Source of the DNA: Saccharopolyspora montiporae
Lineage (GTDB): Bacteria; Actinomycetota; Actinomycetes; Mycobacteriales; Pseudonocardiaceae
Direction of reading: 5' to 3'
DNA length: 64,000 bases
NCBI RefSeq assembly: GCF_015209505.1
Contig: NZ_JADEYC010000014.1
Coordinates: 1 to 64,000, forward strand
Shown here: piece by piece, positions 1 through 9,920 of the stretch
Layout of the letters: each line of letters starts with the position of its first letter
Position numbering within the stretch: position 1 is the stretch's first letter
Position numbers and translations under genes: made by a program
The notes under the pieces: model-generated
Seen by the model: only the letters and a program-made list of their open reading frames with translations
Databases searched by the model: none
Told to the model about the DNA's origin: nothing

Positions 1-10
1 TTCGTCCCGT

Positions 11-205
11 CCGCTGATGCGCACTCCGCTGCATCCGCTGATCCGGACACCGGTGTCCCCGCTGATGCGCACCCCGGTGCGGCCGCTGATCCGGACGCCG
101 CGGTGGTTTCCGCTGATGCGCACGCCGGCGCTGCCGCTGATCCGGACTCCGGTGTCCCCGCTGATGCGCACCCCGGTGCGGCCGCTGATCCGGACGCCGC
201 GATGC
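11..205. repeat. Tandem array of eight 24-bp units (48-bp higher-order period)
   Basis: Eight units begin at 11, 35, 59, 83, 110, 134, 158 and 182. All are 24 bp except the fourth, which carries 3 extra bases. Units alternate between a CCGCTGATGCGCAC type and a CCGCTGATCCGGAC type, so the true period is 48 bp. Unit length is a multiple of three, so several frames stay open. Frame 1 is open from the window edge to a stop at 325-327 and reads as alternating ADAHPGAA and ADPD-type octapeptides. Frame 2 reads PLMRTP/PLIRTP octapeptides and has higher third-position GC. I cannot tell whether this is the end of a repeat protein or non-coding DNA. Confidence 0.85.
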
Positions 206-327
206 GCCGCCGCCTCGCTGTGTTCGTTGCGTGTCCACCCAGCCATCGGGCGAGTGAAAAGGCTGGGCTGAGTGGCGGTTTCGGTGCCGAACATGGTGTG
301 CCTCCCGCAGGCGAGAAGATCGTTTGA

Positions 328-676
328 ACGTATGTGATCAAGTACGCAAGACCCATACAGGTGAAAAGCTAGGAGTAGAAATCCCCAGTAACAAGCCGCC
401 AACTCGCCGCGCAGTGCAACCGTCTGGCTGGGCTCCATTCGGCTGCTGCGATTGCTCTGAACGAGTTATCTTGGGTGAGCTGAACCACTACGGTCCGTGT
501 GATCGGACATCCCGGAACAGTGCAGCGCAAGCGCGCATAACGCGTGAGTCGGGCGAGTGGTGGCCGACCGCGGACCGCGGCGCGAACGCCGGTCCGGGCG
601 GACCGCGCCGCCGGGGGTCGCGGCGCCTGCATGCCTGGTCTCGAAGGTCATGGCGCACGAACCGGACGACATCGGA
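328..676. other. Intergenic gap, locally lower GC
   Basis: No convincing gene is seen. Base composition from about 320 to 540 is visibly less GC-rich than the rest of the window. An imperfect dyad at 330-345 (GTA..TGATCA..TAC) could be a regulator site. Short open frames here show no recognisable protein features. Confidence 0.5.
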
Positions 677-682
677 TACCGT
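677..682 (+). promoter_or_regulatory. Candidate leaderless -10 (TACCGT)
   Basis: TACCGT fits the actinobacterial TANNNT -10 consensus and ends 6 nt before the GTG at 689. No Shine-Dalgarno sequence is present. I infer that the transcript starts at the start codon. Confidence 0.5.
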
Positions 683-688
683 ACGACC

Positions 689-955
689 GTGACTGTCGTG
701 GAGACTGTGCTCGTCCTGGCGGTGATCCCCGCTGCCATCTACGGCGTGATCACGTTGATCGCGCTCTGGCCGCGGCTCATCCGCCCGCGCTACCGAGCCG
801 GACAGGGGTGGGACTTCGCACCGGTCCTCTGGGTCGCCGACCCGGAAGCCGTGAACACCGCTGCTCCGGTGACCGGATCGGAATCCGGCTCCGAGGCCGC
901 GGCCGACCCGGCCCGGCCCAGCACCGCTCGGGGAGGCGCACGTGGCAACTGGTGA
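689..955 (+). CDS. Small single-pass membrane protein, conserved hypothetical
   Basis: An 88-aa protein with one N-terminal hydrophobic segment at about residues 4-26, followed by a basic stretch containing RPRYRAGQGW and a short acidic, alanine-rich tail. The GTG at 689 is chosen because a TANNNT hexamer lies 6 nt upstream; an in-frame ATG at 650 is possible but lacks a ribosome site. The stop overlaps the next gene by 14 bp, so the two are translationally linked. Mycobacteria carry a similar small gene beside the next gene's homologue (Rv2468A, from memory). The function is unknown. Confidence 0.65.
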   Translation: MTVVETVLVLAVIPAAIYGVITLIALWPRLIRPRYRAGQGWDFAPVLWVADPEAVNTAAPVTGSESGSEAAADPARPSTARGGARGNW

Positions 956-1409
956 GATCAGCAGGGAGACCGAAGACCCGGGCTCCGGCGAGGCGCTGAC
1001 CGCGACCGGTCGGCTGTCCGTCGCCCGGCGCATCGAGCCGGACCGCCCCAGGCTGCCGTTCAGCCCGGGGCAATTGGCGCAGCTCGACGAGGCGCTGACC
1101 GTGTCCACTCGCAGCACCGGGCTGGAATTCGCCGTATACCTCGGAGATCTGGGCGAGGAGAGCCGGGAGCGCGCCGAGCAGCTGCACGCGGGTCTGGGTG
1201 CCCGCGCCGCGGGCGGTGTGCTGATCGCGGTATCGCCGGGTCAGCAGGTCTTCGAGATCATCACGGGCGAGCAGGCGCACCAGCGCATCCCGGACCGCAG
1301 CTGCCAGCTCGCGGCGATGAGCATGGTCGCCTCCTTCCGGGAGGGCGAACTGCTGGAGGGCGTGATCAGCGGGCTGCGCATGCTCTCCGATGCGGCGGGC
1401 TCGGCGTAG
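942..1409 (+). CDS. DUF5130-family conserved hypothetical protein
   Basis: A 155-aa soluble protein starting at GTG 942, with GGAGG about 7 nt upstream inside the end of the preceding gene. The middle region (FAVYLGDLGEESRERAEQLH, then GVLIAVSPGQQVFEIITG) resembles the actinobacterial DUF5130 family, related to TPM-domain proteins. No catalytic motif is evident. It probably corresponds to mycobacterial Rv2468c, which also neighbours pepN. It is cotranscribed with the small membrane protein, which suggests a membrane-associated role, but that is inference. It is convergent with pepN across a strong terminator. Confidence 0.7.
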   Translation: MATGEISRETEDPGSGEALTATGRLSVARRIEPDRPRLPFSPGQLAQLDEALTVSTRSTGLEFAVYLGDLGEESRERAEQLHAGLGARAAGGVLIAVSPGQQVFEIITGEQAHQRIPDRSCQLAAMSMVASFREGELLEGVISGLRMLSDAAGSA

Positions 1410-1434
1410 GCGACGCCGCGCGGTCCTGAAAACC

Positions 1435-1484
1435 ACTGCGGGGCACCGACTTCCGGAATCATCCGGATGCCGGTGCCCCGCAGT
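1435..1484. terminator. Bidirectional terminator hairpin
   Basis: A perfect 14-bp inverted repeat (1435-1448 with 1471-1484) closes a 22-nt loop that itself contains TCCGGA repeats. It lies between two convergent genes, both ending within 30 bp. No T-tract follows. Confidence 0.8.
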
Positions 1485-1489
1485 TCGGG

Positions 1490-4066
1490 TCAGGAGCGGT
1501 CGAACTCCCGCGCCGCCAGGGCGCGCACGATACCGGCCCGGCCCTCGCTGACCAGCCTGCGCAGCGCCGGCGGGTGCTCACCGGCGAGCCACTCGTCGGC
1601 CGCTTCGACGGTCGAGGCCGACACGGCCCAGGACGGGAACAGGCCGATGACGGTCGGCTGGGCGCGTTCGCTGGAGCGGCGCTGCCAGACCTCGTCGATC
1701 TCGTCGAAGTACCGCTGCACGTACGGGGTCAGCAGCTCCCGCTGGGCCGGGTGCTGGAAGCCGGCGATGATCGCGTCGCTGACCGCGTTCGGCAGCTCGT
1801 CGTCGTGCACCGCCCGCTGCCACGCCTTCTCCTTGGATTCCGCCGTCGGCAGCAGCGCCCGGATCCGCTCGGCTCGGCGCCGGCCGGTGGCGGTCTGGTC
1901 GGTGGCCAGTTCCGCATCGATCTCTGCTTCGCTGGCGGCACCGTGCGCGACCAGGGACTGCAGCAGGTTCCAGCGCAGATCGGTGTCCACGACCAGGCCG
2001 TCCAGCGGTGCGGTGCCGTCCAGCCAGCCGCGCAGCGCGGAGGTCTGCTCCTCGGCCAGCACCGATCCGGCCAGCGAGTTCACGAACGCCAGCTGGTGGT
2101 CCGAGCCCGGTTCGGCGGCGCGGGCCAGTTCCAGCAGCCGAGCCGAGAAGCGGCGCCACCCCTCGTCCTGCCAAGACGGGTCCACATAGGACCCGAGCGC
2201 GGTCTGCGCCTGCATGAGCACCCGCTGCACCACCCCGATCTCGCTCTCCGCGCCGATGCCCGCGGACGCCGAGGTGCCCAGCACCAGGCTCACGAAATCC
2301 CGTGCCTTGAGCTCCGCCTCGCGGGTCATCTCCCACGCGGTCGACCAGCACAGCGCGCGTGGCAGCGAGTCCTCGATGTCGCCGATCCGGTCCACCAGCG
2401 TGCGCAGCGACTCCGGGTCGAAGCGCAGCGAGCAGTAGGTGAGGTCGTCGTCGTTGACCAGCACGAGGTCACCGCGGTGCACGCCGACGAGGTCGGGGAC
2501 GTCGGTCTTCTCCCCGGTGACGTCCAGCTCCACCCGGTGCCTGCGGCGCAGCACGCCGTTCTCGTCGTCGTAGATGCCGATCGCCAGCCGGTGCGTGCGC
2601 AGTTCGCCCGCGCCGGGGCGCGCGCCGTTCTGCAGCACGGTGAACGAGGTGAACCGGCCCTCGTCGTCGACGGTGAACCGCGGCCGGATCATGTTCAGCC
2701 CGGTCGTCTCCAGCCATTCGGCGCTCCACCAGGACAGGTCCCGGCCGGAGGCGCCTTCCAGTGCCTGCAGCAGGTCCTGCAGCGTGGCGTTGCCCCACGC
2801 GTGCCGGTCGAAGTAGGTGCGCAGCCCGGCCAGGAAGTTCTCCAGGCCGACGTAGGCCACCAGCTGCTTGAGCACCGAAGCGCCCTTGGCGTAGGTGATG
2901 CCGTCGAAGTTGACCTCCACGGCCTGCAGGTCCGGGATGTCGGCGGCGACCGGGTGCGTGGAGGGGAGCTGGTCCTGGCGGTAGGCCCAGGACTTCTCCA
3001 CGTTGGCGAACGTGGTCCAGCCGTGCGTGTACTGCGTGGCGCCGACCTGCGCGAGCACGCTGGCCCAGGTCGCGAAGGACTCGTTGAGCCACAGGTCGTT
3101 CCACCAGCGCATCGTCACGAGGTCGCCGAACCACATGTGCGCCATCTCGTGCAGCACCGTCTCGCAGCGGCGCTCGTAGAGGTAGGAGGTGACCCGGGAG
3201 CGGAAGACGTAATCCTCCAGGAACGTCACGCAGCCCGCGTTCTCCATGGCGCCCGCGTTGAACTCCGGCACGAAGCACTGGTCATACTTGCCGAACGGGT
3301 AGTCCACGCCGAACGCCTTCTGGTAGAAGGCGAACCCCTGCTTGGTCTCGGTGAACAGCCGCTCCGCGTCGAGGTGCTCGGCCAGCGAGGCGCGGCAGTA
3401 CAGGCCCAGCGGGATGTCGTCCTGCCCGTCCTCGCCGATGTAGACGTCGCGCCATTCGGCGTAGGGCCCGGCCACCAGCGCGACGAGGTAGCTGGACAGC
3501 GGCCGGGTCGTGGCGAACACGTGCCGCTTGCCGCCGTCGGCGAGCTCGGTGATCTCGGCCGCGGCGTTCGACACCACCTTCCAGCTGCCCGGTGCGGTGA
3601 CCGTCAGCTGGTAGACGGCTTTCAGGTCCGGCTGGTCGAAGCAGGTGAACATCCGCTTCGCGTCGGCGGTTTCGAACTGGCTGTAGAGGTAGACGCTGCC
3701 GTCGACGGGGTCGGTGAACCGGTGCAGCCCCTCGCCGGTGTTCGTGTACTCGCAGTCCGCGTGCACCACGAGTTCGTTGTCCGCGGCCAGATCCGGCAGC
3801 CGGATGCCGGTGGACTCGTCGTAGTCGGACACGTCCAGCGCGACCCCGTTGAGCTCGGCGCGGTGCACTCGCGCGGCGACCAGGTCGATCCAGGTGTCCG
3901 CCCCGACCCGGTCGCTGCGGAACCGGACGGTCGTGGTGGAACCGAACGTGGCCGCGTCCGGCCCGTCCGCACCCCGGGACAGGTCCAGGTCCACCGAGTA
4001 GGACTCGACCTCCAGCAGTGCCGCGCGCTGCTCGGCCTGTTCGCGGGTGAGGTTCGGCGGGGCCAC
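1490..4066 (-). CDS. pepN: Aminopeptidase N, M1 zinc metallopeptidase
   Basis: An 858-aa cytosolic aminopeptidase that removes N-terminal residues from peptides, probably completing degradation of Clp products. It has the exopeptidase motif GAMEN at 272-276, the zinc motif HEMAH at 306-310 with the third ligand in NES (E329), and the C-terminal helical domain of the M1 family. Length is normal for actinobacterial PepN. The start is GTG at 4066 with GAGGTGAT just upstream. It is divergent from the thioredoxin-fold reductase gene, as in mycobacteria (Rv2467/Rv2466c), so the 220-bp spacer holds both promoters. No active-site residue is missing. Confidence 0.96.
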   Translation of the reverse strand: MAPPNLTREQAEQRAALLEVESYSVDLDLSRGADGPDAATFGSTTTVRFRSDRVGADTWIDLVAARVHRAELNGVALDVSDYDESTGIRLPDLAADNELVVHADCEYTNTGEGLHRFTDPVDGSVYLYSQFETADAKRMFTCFDQPDLKAVYQLTVTAPGSWKVVSNAAAEITELADGGKRHVFATTRPLSSYLVALVAGPYAEWRDVYIGEDGQDDIPLGLYCRASLAEHLDAERLFTETKQGFAFYQKAFGVDYPFGKYDQCFVPEFNAGAMENAGCVTFLEDYVFRSRVTSYLYERRCETVLHEMAHMWFGDLVTMRWWNDLWLNESFATWASVLAQVGATQYTHGWTTFANVEKSWAYRQDQLPSTHPVAADIPDLQAVEVNFDGITYAKGASVLKQLVAYVGLENFLAGLRTYFDRHAWGNATLQDLLQALEGASGRDLSWWSAEWLETTGLNMIRPRFTVDDEGRFTSFTVLQNGARPGAGELRTHRLAIGIYDDENGVLRRRHRVELDVTGEKTDVPDLVGVHRGDLVLVNDDDLTYCSLRFDPESLRTLVDRIGDIEDSLPRALCWSTAWEMTREAELKARDFVSLVLGTSASAGIGAESEIGVVQRVLMQAQTALGSYVDPSWQDEGWRRFSARLLELARAAEPGSDHQLAFVNSLAGSVLAEEQTSALRGWLDGTAPLDGLVVDTDLRWNLLQSLVAHGAASEAEIDAELATDQTATGRRRAERIRALLPTAESKEKAWQRAVHDDELPNAVSDAIIAGFQHPAQRELLTPYVQRYFDEIDEVWQRRSSERAQPTVIGLFPSWAVSASTVEAADEWLAGEHPPALRRLVSEGRAGIVRALAAREFDRS

Positions 4067-4289
4067 GGATCACCTCGTTGTTCGTCGGGAATGACTTGGG
4101 CAGGTGGCCGATTCGGCGCCACCGGCGTGGGCATCCAATCACGCCGCAACTCCGGCCGCGCTGCCCGGCGCACCGCGCGTTGGGCGGACGTGGTCGGGCG
4201 GGCGGGAAGACAATCGGCGGCGACGAGGTTAGTACTCGACGTGGGGGCTCGCCGAGTGCCCGATGCGACCGCGCAACACAGGAGAGTTG

Positions 4290-4904
4290 ATGACTGCAGC
4301 AGCGCGCCCGAAGGTCGACTTCTACTTCGACCCGGTCTGCCCGTTCGCCTGGCTGTCCTCCCGCTGGATCCTGGAGGTGGCCGAGGTCCGGGACATCGAA
4401 CTGCACTTCCGGGTCATGAGCCTGGCGGTGCTCAACGAGGGGCGGGAGACGTCCGCGGACTACTCGGACCTGATGAGCAGGGCGTGGCGTCCGGTCCGGG
4501 TGGCGATCGCCGCGGCCGAGCAGCACGGCGAGCAGGTGCTGTCCCCGCTGTACACCGCGATGGGGGTGCGGCTGCACGAGCGCCGGATGACGGACTTCGA
4601 CCAGGTGATCGCCGAATCGCTGGCGGAAGTCGGCCTGCCCGCCTCGCTCGCGGACGCCGCCGGCTCGACCGACCATGACGAGGCGCTCCGTGCCAGCCAC
4701 CACGAGGGCATGGATCCGGTCGGCCACGAGGTCGGCACCCCGACGCTGCACGTGGACGGGGTGGCGTTCTTCGGGCCGGTGATCACCCGTGTCCCGGAGG
4801 GCGAGGACGCCGGGCGGATGTTCGACGGTGCCGTGGCGCTGGCGGGTTTCCCGTACTTCTTCGAGCTCAAGCGCTCGCGCACCGAAGCGCCGCAGTTGGG
4901 CTGA
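4290..4904 (+). CDS. DsbA-family mycothiol-dependent reductase homologue with monothiol motif
   Basis: A 204-aa thioredoxin-fold protein of the DsbA/FrnE type, close to the mycothiol-dependent reductase Rv2466c (DPxCP near the N-terminus, VMSLAx[13 protein letters not shown] with the cis-proline, and ending FFELKR.RTE.PQ). The ATG at 4290 follows GGAGAG by 4 nt; an upstream in-frame ATG at 4263 has no such site. The active site reads C17-P-F-A20, whereas I recall CPWC in Rv2466c, so the resolving cysteine is replaced by alanine. This leaves a monothiol enzyme that could still form a mixed disulfide with mycothiol. Family placement is firm; the substrate is unknown. Confidence 0.85.
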   Translation: MTAAARPKVDFYFDPVCPFAWLSSRWILEVAEVRDIELHFRVMSLAVLNEGRETSADYSDLMSRAWRPVRVAIAAAEQHGEQVLSPLYTAMGVRLHERRMTDFDQVIAESLAEVGLPASLADAAGSTDHDEALRASHHEGMDPVGHEVGTPTLHVDGVAFFGPVITRVPEGEDAGRMFDGAVALAGFPYFFELKRSRTEAPQLG

Positions 4905-5053
4905 GTCGATTCAGCTTCGCGGGGCCGTACGCGGCTGTGACAGGCTCGTGGTGATCTCCGAGCGCGCGGCGTTGTGCGCCCGCGCGCCGATGGTCGACAC
5001 CGCGCCGGGGCGTCCCGCGCGGTGCTGTTGGAGTGCGTCCGCGAGGAGGGTTC

Positions 5054-6463
<1,410 letters not shown>

Positions 6464-6470
6464 CGCCGAT

Positions 6471-6532
6471 CGGCTGCGGCGCCGGAACCGGGTGCCGCAG
6501 CCGGTGTCCGCTGTGGACGGAAGTGTCCACAG
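6471..6532. terminator. Double hairpin between convergent genes
   Basis: A 10-bp perfect stem (6471-6480 with 6494-6503) is followed by an 8-bp perfect stem CTGTGGAC/GTCCACAG (6511-6518 with 6525-6532). It lies between two convergent genes. Confidence 0.65.
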
Positions 6533-6538
6533 TGCCCG

Positions 6539-7330
6539 TCACGGTCGAGCCAGGGCGGCGCGGGTGGTCTCCGGTGGGAACGGGGAGTGCGGTACGGCCC
6601 GCTCGGTGGTCGTCTCCCCGCGGCGAACCCGGCGGTGCAGCTCGGCCAGCACCGCCAGTTCGTCGCGCTGGCGGGCGAGGTCCGCCGGGCCCGCGGGATC
6701 GCCGTGCCCGGGTACCACGACCCGCGGGCGCAGGTCGAGCAGCCGGCCGAGGCTGGCCGGCCAGCGCGCGGGATCCGCGTGCTCGAAGTCCGGTGGTGCG
6801 CCCTGCTCGAACAGGTCACCGGCGAACAGCACGCCCGCGTCCGGCACGTGCACGGCGAGGTCGTGCCCGGTGTGCCCCGGGCCCGGGTGCAGCAGGTGCA
6901 CCGCGCGCCCGCCCAGATCGAGCTCCGCGCTCCCGGCCACCAGCCGATCCGGCATGATCAGCGGGGTCCCGGCCAGCGCTCGGGCGGTGTCCGGCGCACC
7001 CGAGGCGTCGTAGTGTCGCACCCACTCCGCGCGCTGCTGCTCGGCGGTCCGGTCCAGGAACTCCGGGCACCGCTCGTGCGCCCACACCGGAACCGGACCG
7101 AACGCGGCGGTGCCGAAGCAGTGGTCGAAGTGTCCGTGCGTGACGACGACCACGCAGGGCAGTCCGGTGATCCCGCGCACTGCGGTGTGCAGGTCCCGGC
7201 CCTGCGCCAGGTCGCCCCGGGTGTCCACGACGAGCGCGGCGCGCGAGCCCAGCACCAGACCCGTGGTCAGGTCCAGTTCCGCGTGTCGCCGGGCGTGCAC
7301 ACCGGCGCCGAGTTCCAGCAGGTCCGTCAT
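6539..7330 (-). CDS. MBL-fold metallo-hydrolase
   Basis: A 263-aa metallo-beta-lactamase-fold protein from the ATG at 7330; a longer start at 7393 would run into the rpiB promoter. The zinc motif HGHFDH is present, with a further H in HPGPGHTGHD and a D in GVLFAGDLFEQG. The overall pattern matches the glyoxalase II/MBL hydrolase group. The family covers thioesterases, lactonases and others, so the substrate is undetermined. It is divergent from rpiB with a short shared spacer. Confidence 0.85.
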   Translation of the reverse strand: MTDLLELGAGVHARRHAELDLTTGLVLGSRAALVVDTRGDLAQGRDLHTAVRGITGLPCVVVVTHGHFDHCFGTAAFGPVPVWAHERCPEFLDRTAEQQRAEWVRHYDASGAPDTARALAGTPLIMPDRLVAGSAELDLGGRAVHLLHPGPGHTGHDLAVHVPDAGVLFAGDLFEQGAPPDFEHADPARWPASLGRLLDLRPRVVVPGHGDPAGPADLARQRDELAVLAELHRRVRRGETTTERAVPHSPFPPETTRAALARP

Positions 7331-7403
7331 CGGCCGATCGTCCCGCCCGTACCGGTCGACCAGGGTGCGCGGGGCGCCGGAACGGTTTGGCACACTGCCT
7401 CGC

Positions 7404-7874
7404 GTGCGCGTCTATCTAGGTTCCGACCATGCAGGCTTCGAACTGAAGAACCACCTCGTGAAGTGGCTGGCCGAGCGCGGCCACGAGGTCACCGACGTCG
7501 GCCCGGCCGTCTACGACGCCGAGGACGACTACCCGCCGTTCTGCGTGGAGGCGGCCCGCCGGGTCGTCGCCGACGAGGGCAGCCTCGGCCTGGTGATCGG
7601 TGGTTCCGGCAACGGCGAGCAGATCGCCGCGAACAAGGTGCCCGGTGCTCGCGCCGCCCTGGCGTGGAGCGTGCAGACCGCCGAGCTCGCCCGGCAGCAC
7701 AACAACGCGCTGCTGGCCGGCATCGGCGCCCGGATGCACACCACCGAGGAGTCCGAGCGGATCGTCGAGGCGTTCCTGGGCACCGAGTTCGAGGGCGGCC
7801 GCCACCAGCGCCGCATCGACCTGCTCACCGAGTACGAGAACACCGGCACGCCGCCGGCGTTGCCCGAGGACTGA
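7404..7874 (+). CDS. rpiB: Ribose-5-phosphate isomerase B
   Basis: A 156-aa LacAB/RpiB-family isomerase interconverting ribose 5-phosphate and ribulose 5-phosphate in the pentose phosphate pathway. It has the substrate motif SDHAG at the N-terminus and GGSGNGEQIAANK with E72, which replaces the catalytic cysteine of the E. coli-type enzyme, as in mycobacterial RpiB. The start is GTG 7404; there is no ribosome site, but CACACT ends 7 nt upstream, so a leaderless transcript is possible. The next gene starts 5 nt after its stop. The assignment is firm. Confidence 0.95.
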   Translation: MRVYLGSDHAGFELKNHLVKWLAERGHEVTDVGPAVYDAEDDYPPFCVEAARRVVADEGSLGLVIGGSGNGEQIAANKVPGARAALAWSVQTAELARQHNNALLAGIGARMHTTEESERIVEAFLGTEFEGGRHQRRIDLLTEYENTGTPPALPED

Positions 7875-7878
7875 GTCC

Positions 7879-8220
7879 GTGCGCTCGGCACACCCGGCCA
7901 ACGCGTTGCTCACACCGCTCATCGCGTTCGGGGCGACCGGGGCCGGGGTGCTGGCGCTGTTCTTCGCCCAGCGCGCCCTGGCCCCGTCGCTGGTGGGCGG
8001 GGAGTGGGCGATCTGCCGCACGCCCGATTGCCTGCTGGGCGTCGGGTTGTGGCTGGTCGCGGGCGGTTTCGCCCTGCTCTGCGCCTCGGTGATCGCCGGG
8101 GCGCTGGCTGGGTTCCGGGTGCGCGAGCGGGCAGCGTCGGTGCGCCGCGGGCTCATCGTGGCGGCCTGCTGCCTGGTCGTCTACCTCGCCGGGTCCGCGG
8201 TGTTCTGGATCCTCGTGTGA
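7879..8220 (+). CDS. Small integral membrane protein, hypothetical
   Basis: A 113-aa protein with three predicted membrane helices (about residues 9-30, 52-78 and 88-112) and a short arginine-rich cytoplasmic loop. GTG 7879 is served by GAGGA in the last codons of rpiB, so the gene is coupled to rpiB. Two cysteines lie in a CRTPDC motif between helices 1 and 2, possibly an exported disulfide. The family is not recognised. Confidence 0.6.
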   Translation: MRSAHPANALLTPLIAFGATGAGVLALFFAQRALAPSLVGGEWAICRTPDCLLGVGLWLVAGGFALLCASVIAGALAGFRVRERAASVRRGLIVAACCLVVYLAGSAVFWILV

Positions 8221-8260
8221 CCGGGCACGTCCCGGCCTGAACACGAATCCGAGGACCGAG

Positions 8261-9067
8261 ATGCCCGAAGGCCACACCCTGCACCGCTTGGCGCGGCTGC
8301 ACCAGGATCGCTTCGCCGGTCACCGCGTGCGGGTGCTGAGCCCGCAGGGCCGGTTCGCCGCGAGTGCGTCCGCTGTGGACGGTTCCGTGCTGGAACGGGC
8401 CGAGGCGCACGGCAAGCACCTGTTCCACTTCTACGGGCCCGAGCGGGCCGTGCACGTCCACCTGGGCCTGTACGGCGCGTTCACCGAGGCCGAACTGCCG
8501 GTCACCGAACCCCGCGGCCAGGTCCGGATGCGGGTGGTCGGGCCGACCCACTGGACCGATCTGCGCGGGCCCACCGCGTGCGAACTGCTCGACGGCGGCG
8601 AGATCGAGGCGGTCCGGGCGCGGCTCGGCCCCGACCCGCTGCGGGCCGACGCCGATCCGGACGCGGCGTGGCAACGCCTCTCGCGGTCGCGCACCAGTGT
8701 CGCCGCGCTGCTGATGGATCAGAAGGTGCTGGCCGGGGTCGGCAACGTGTACCGCGCGGAAGTGCTGTTCCGGCACGGGCTGGACCCGCGCACTCCCGGT
8801 CGGGAGCTACCCAGGGCGACGTGGGAATCCGCCTGGCACGACCTGGTGGCGCTGATGGAGCACGGCGTGCGGTACGGGCGGATCGACACGGTTCGGCCCG
8901 AGCACGAGCCGGAGGCCACCGGCCGGGCTCCGCGCCAGGACCGGCACGGCGGCGAGGTCTACGTCTACCGGCGCGCCGGGATGCCGTGCCTGGTCTGCGG
9001 TGCGGTGGTGCGCACGGTCGACCTCGCGGGCCGCAACCTCTACTGGTGCCCCGGCTGCCAGGGCTGA
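8261..9067 (+). CDS. nei2: Endonuclease VIII-like DNA glycosylase (Nei2 type)
   Basis: A 268-aa Fpg/Nei-family base-excision repair enzyme that removes oxidised bases and cleaves the abasic site. It begins MPEGHTLHRLA, with the catalytic P2-E3 and conserved K52, and ends in a four-cysteine zinc finger (C243, C246, C263, C266). The MPEGHT start rather than MPELPE marks the Nei2 branch. The ATG at 8261 is preceded by GAGGA. Mycobacteria keep the same neighbour order (rpiB then Rv2464c). All key residues are present. Confidence 0.92.
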   Translation: MPEGHTLHRLARLHQDRFAGHRVRVLSPQGRFAASASAVDGSVLERAEAHGKHLFHFYGPERAVHVHLGLYGAFTEAELPVTEPRGQVRMRVVGPTHWTDLRGPTACELLDGGEIEAVRARLGPDPLRADADPDAAWQRLSRSRTSVAALLMDQKVLAGVGNVYRAEVLFRHGLDPRTPGRELPRATWESAWHDLVALMEHGVRYGRIDTVRPEHEPEATGRAPRQDRHGGEVYVYRRAGMPCLVCGAVVRTVDLAGRNLYWCPGCQG

Positions 9068-9083
9068 CCGCGGAACGCGGGTT

Positions 9084-9833
9084 CTAGAACCCGAGGTCGA
9101 AGTCGAAGTCGAAATCCCCGCCGTCGCCGGCATCCCCGCCGTCGCCCGGGTCGCCACCGTCGCCGCCCGGATCACCGCCGCCGGCGTCACCGCCCGCGGG
9201 GTCGCCGCCCGCGGCCGCCGCCGGCACTCCGGTCATCCCGCCCAGCAGGGCGCTGGTCAGCATGAACGTGCCGACGCCCCAGGCCCCGGCGACCAGCGCG
9301 GGCTTCCACCAGGGCTGGCTGTACCAGCCTTCCGGGACGGGGCGTCCGGCGACCTGGCCGCCCGGGTAGTAGTGCGGAGTGGCCTCCGAGGGCTCGGGCG
9401 AGGCCACCTGCCGCTCACCCTCGACCTCGACCTCGCGGTGCTCGGTGACCTTGCCCGCCCGGCTGCGGCCGTTGACGTCGGGCAGGTCCGGGCCCGGGTC
9501 CATGTCCATCGCGAGCCGGGCGGCGCGGGCGTAGTAGAGGCCTTCCAGCGCCGAATCGGTCGTGAGCTTGGCCTTCTCCGCGGTATCGGCCTGCTCCAGC
9601 TGGGAGACCGCGGCGGTGTGCCGCTCGGCGGCGTCGGCGAGCGCCTGCTTGGCCGCCTCGTTCGTGCCCACCAGGTTCAGCACTTGACCACCCAGCCGCT
9701 CGACCCAGCGCCGGGCGTCGGCCTTGGCGTCCTCCAGCTGCTTCGCGCGGTGGGCGGCCTCGGTGCGGCGCGACCACCAGACCGCGACCACGATCACCGC
9801 TGCCGCGATCGCGATGACGATCAGCGCGGTCAT
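9084..9833 (-). CDS. Membrane-anchored DUF1542-like protein with Gly/Asp-rich tail
   Basis: A 249-aa protein. An N-terminal membrane helix (residues 2-21) precedes a charged helical region (about 25-135) likely to form a coiled coil. A second hydrophobic stretch lies near 175-203, and a C-terminal low-complexity tail of GGD/GDGGD repeats ends FDFDFDLGF. It resembles actinobacterial proteins annotated DUF1542. The ATG at 9833 follows GGGAGGA. The function is unknown; the topology suggests an envelope-associated protein. It is convergent with nei2. Confidence 0.7.
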   Translation of the reverse strand: MTALIVIAIAAAVIVVAVWWSRRTEAAHRAKQLEDAKADARRWVERLGGQVLNLVGTNEAAKQALADAAERHTAAVSQLEQADTAEKAKLTTDSALEGLYYARAARLAMDMDPGPDLPDVNGRSRAGKVTEHREVEVEGERQVASPEPSEATPHYYPGGQVAGRPVPEGWYSQPWWKPALVAGAWGVGTFMLTSALLGGMTGVPAAAAGGDPAGGDAGGGDPGGDGGDPGDGGDAGDGGDFDFDFDLGF

Positions 9834-9920
9834 GCCGTCCTCCCGTCGCCGTCGGGCGTCCGGGCGGTTCTCGCCCGATCCGTGCTCCCGACGGTACCTG
9901 CCCGCACGGGCGGCAGCGGA

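Noticed and set aside
11..205. CRISPR array
   Set aside because: The units are contiguous with no unique spacers; it is a tandem repeat.
324..692. 122-codon frame after the tandem array
   Set aside because: TTG start, no ribosome site, no family features and composition unlike neighbouring genes.
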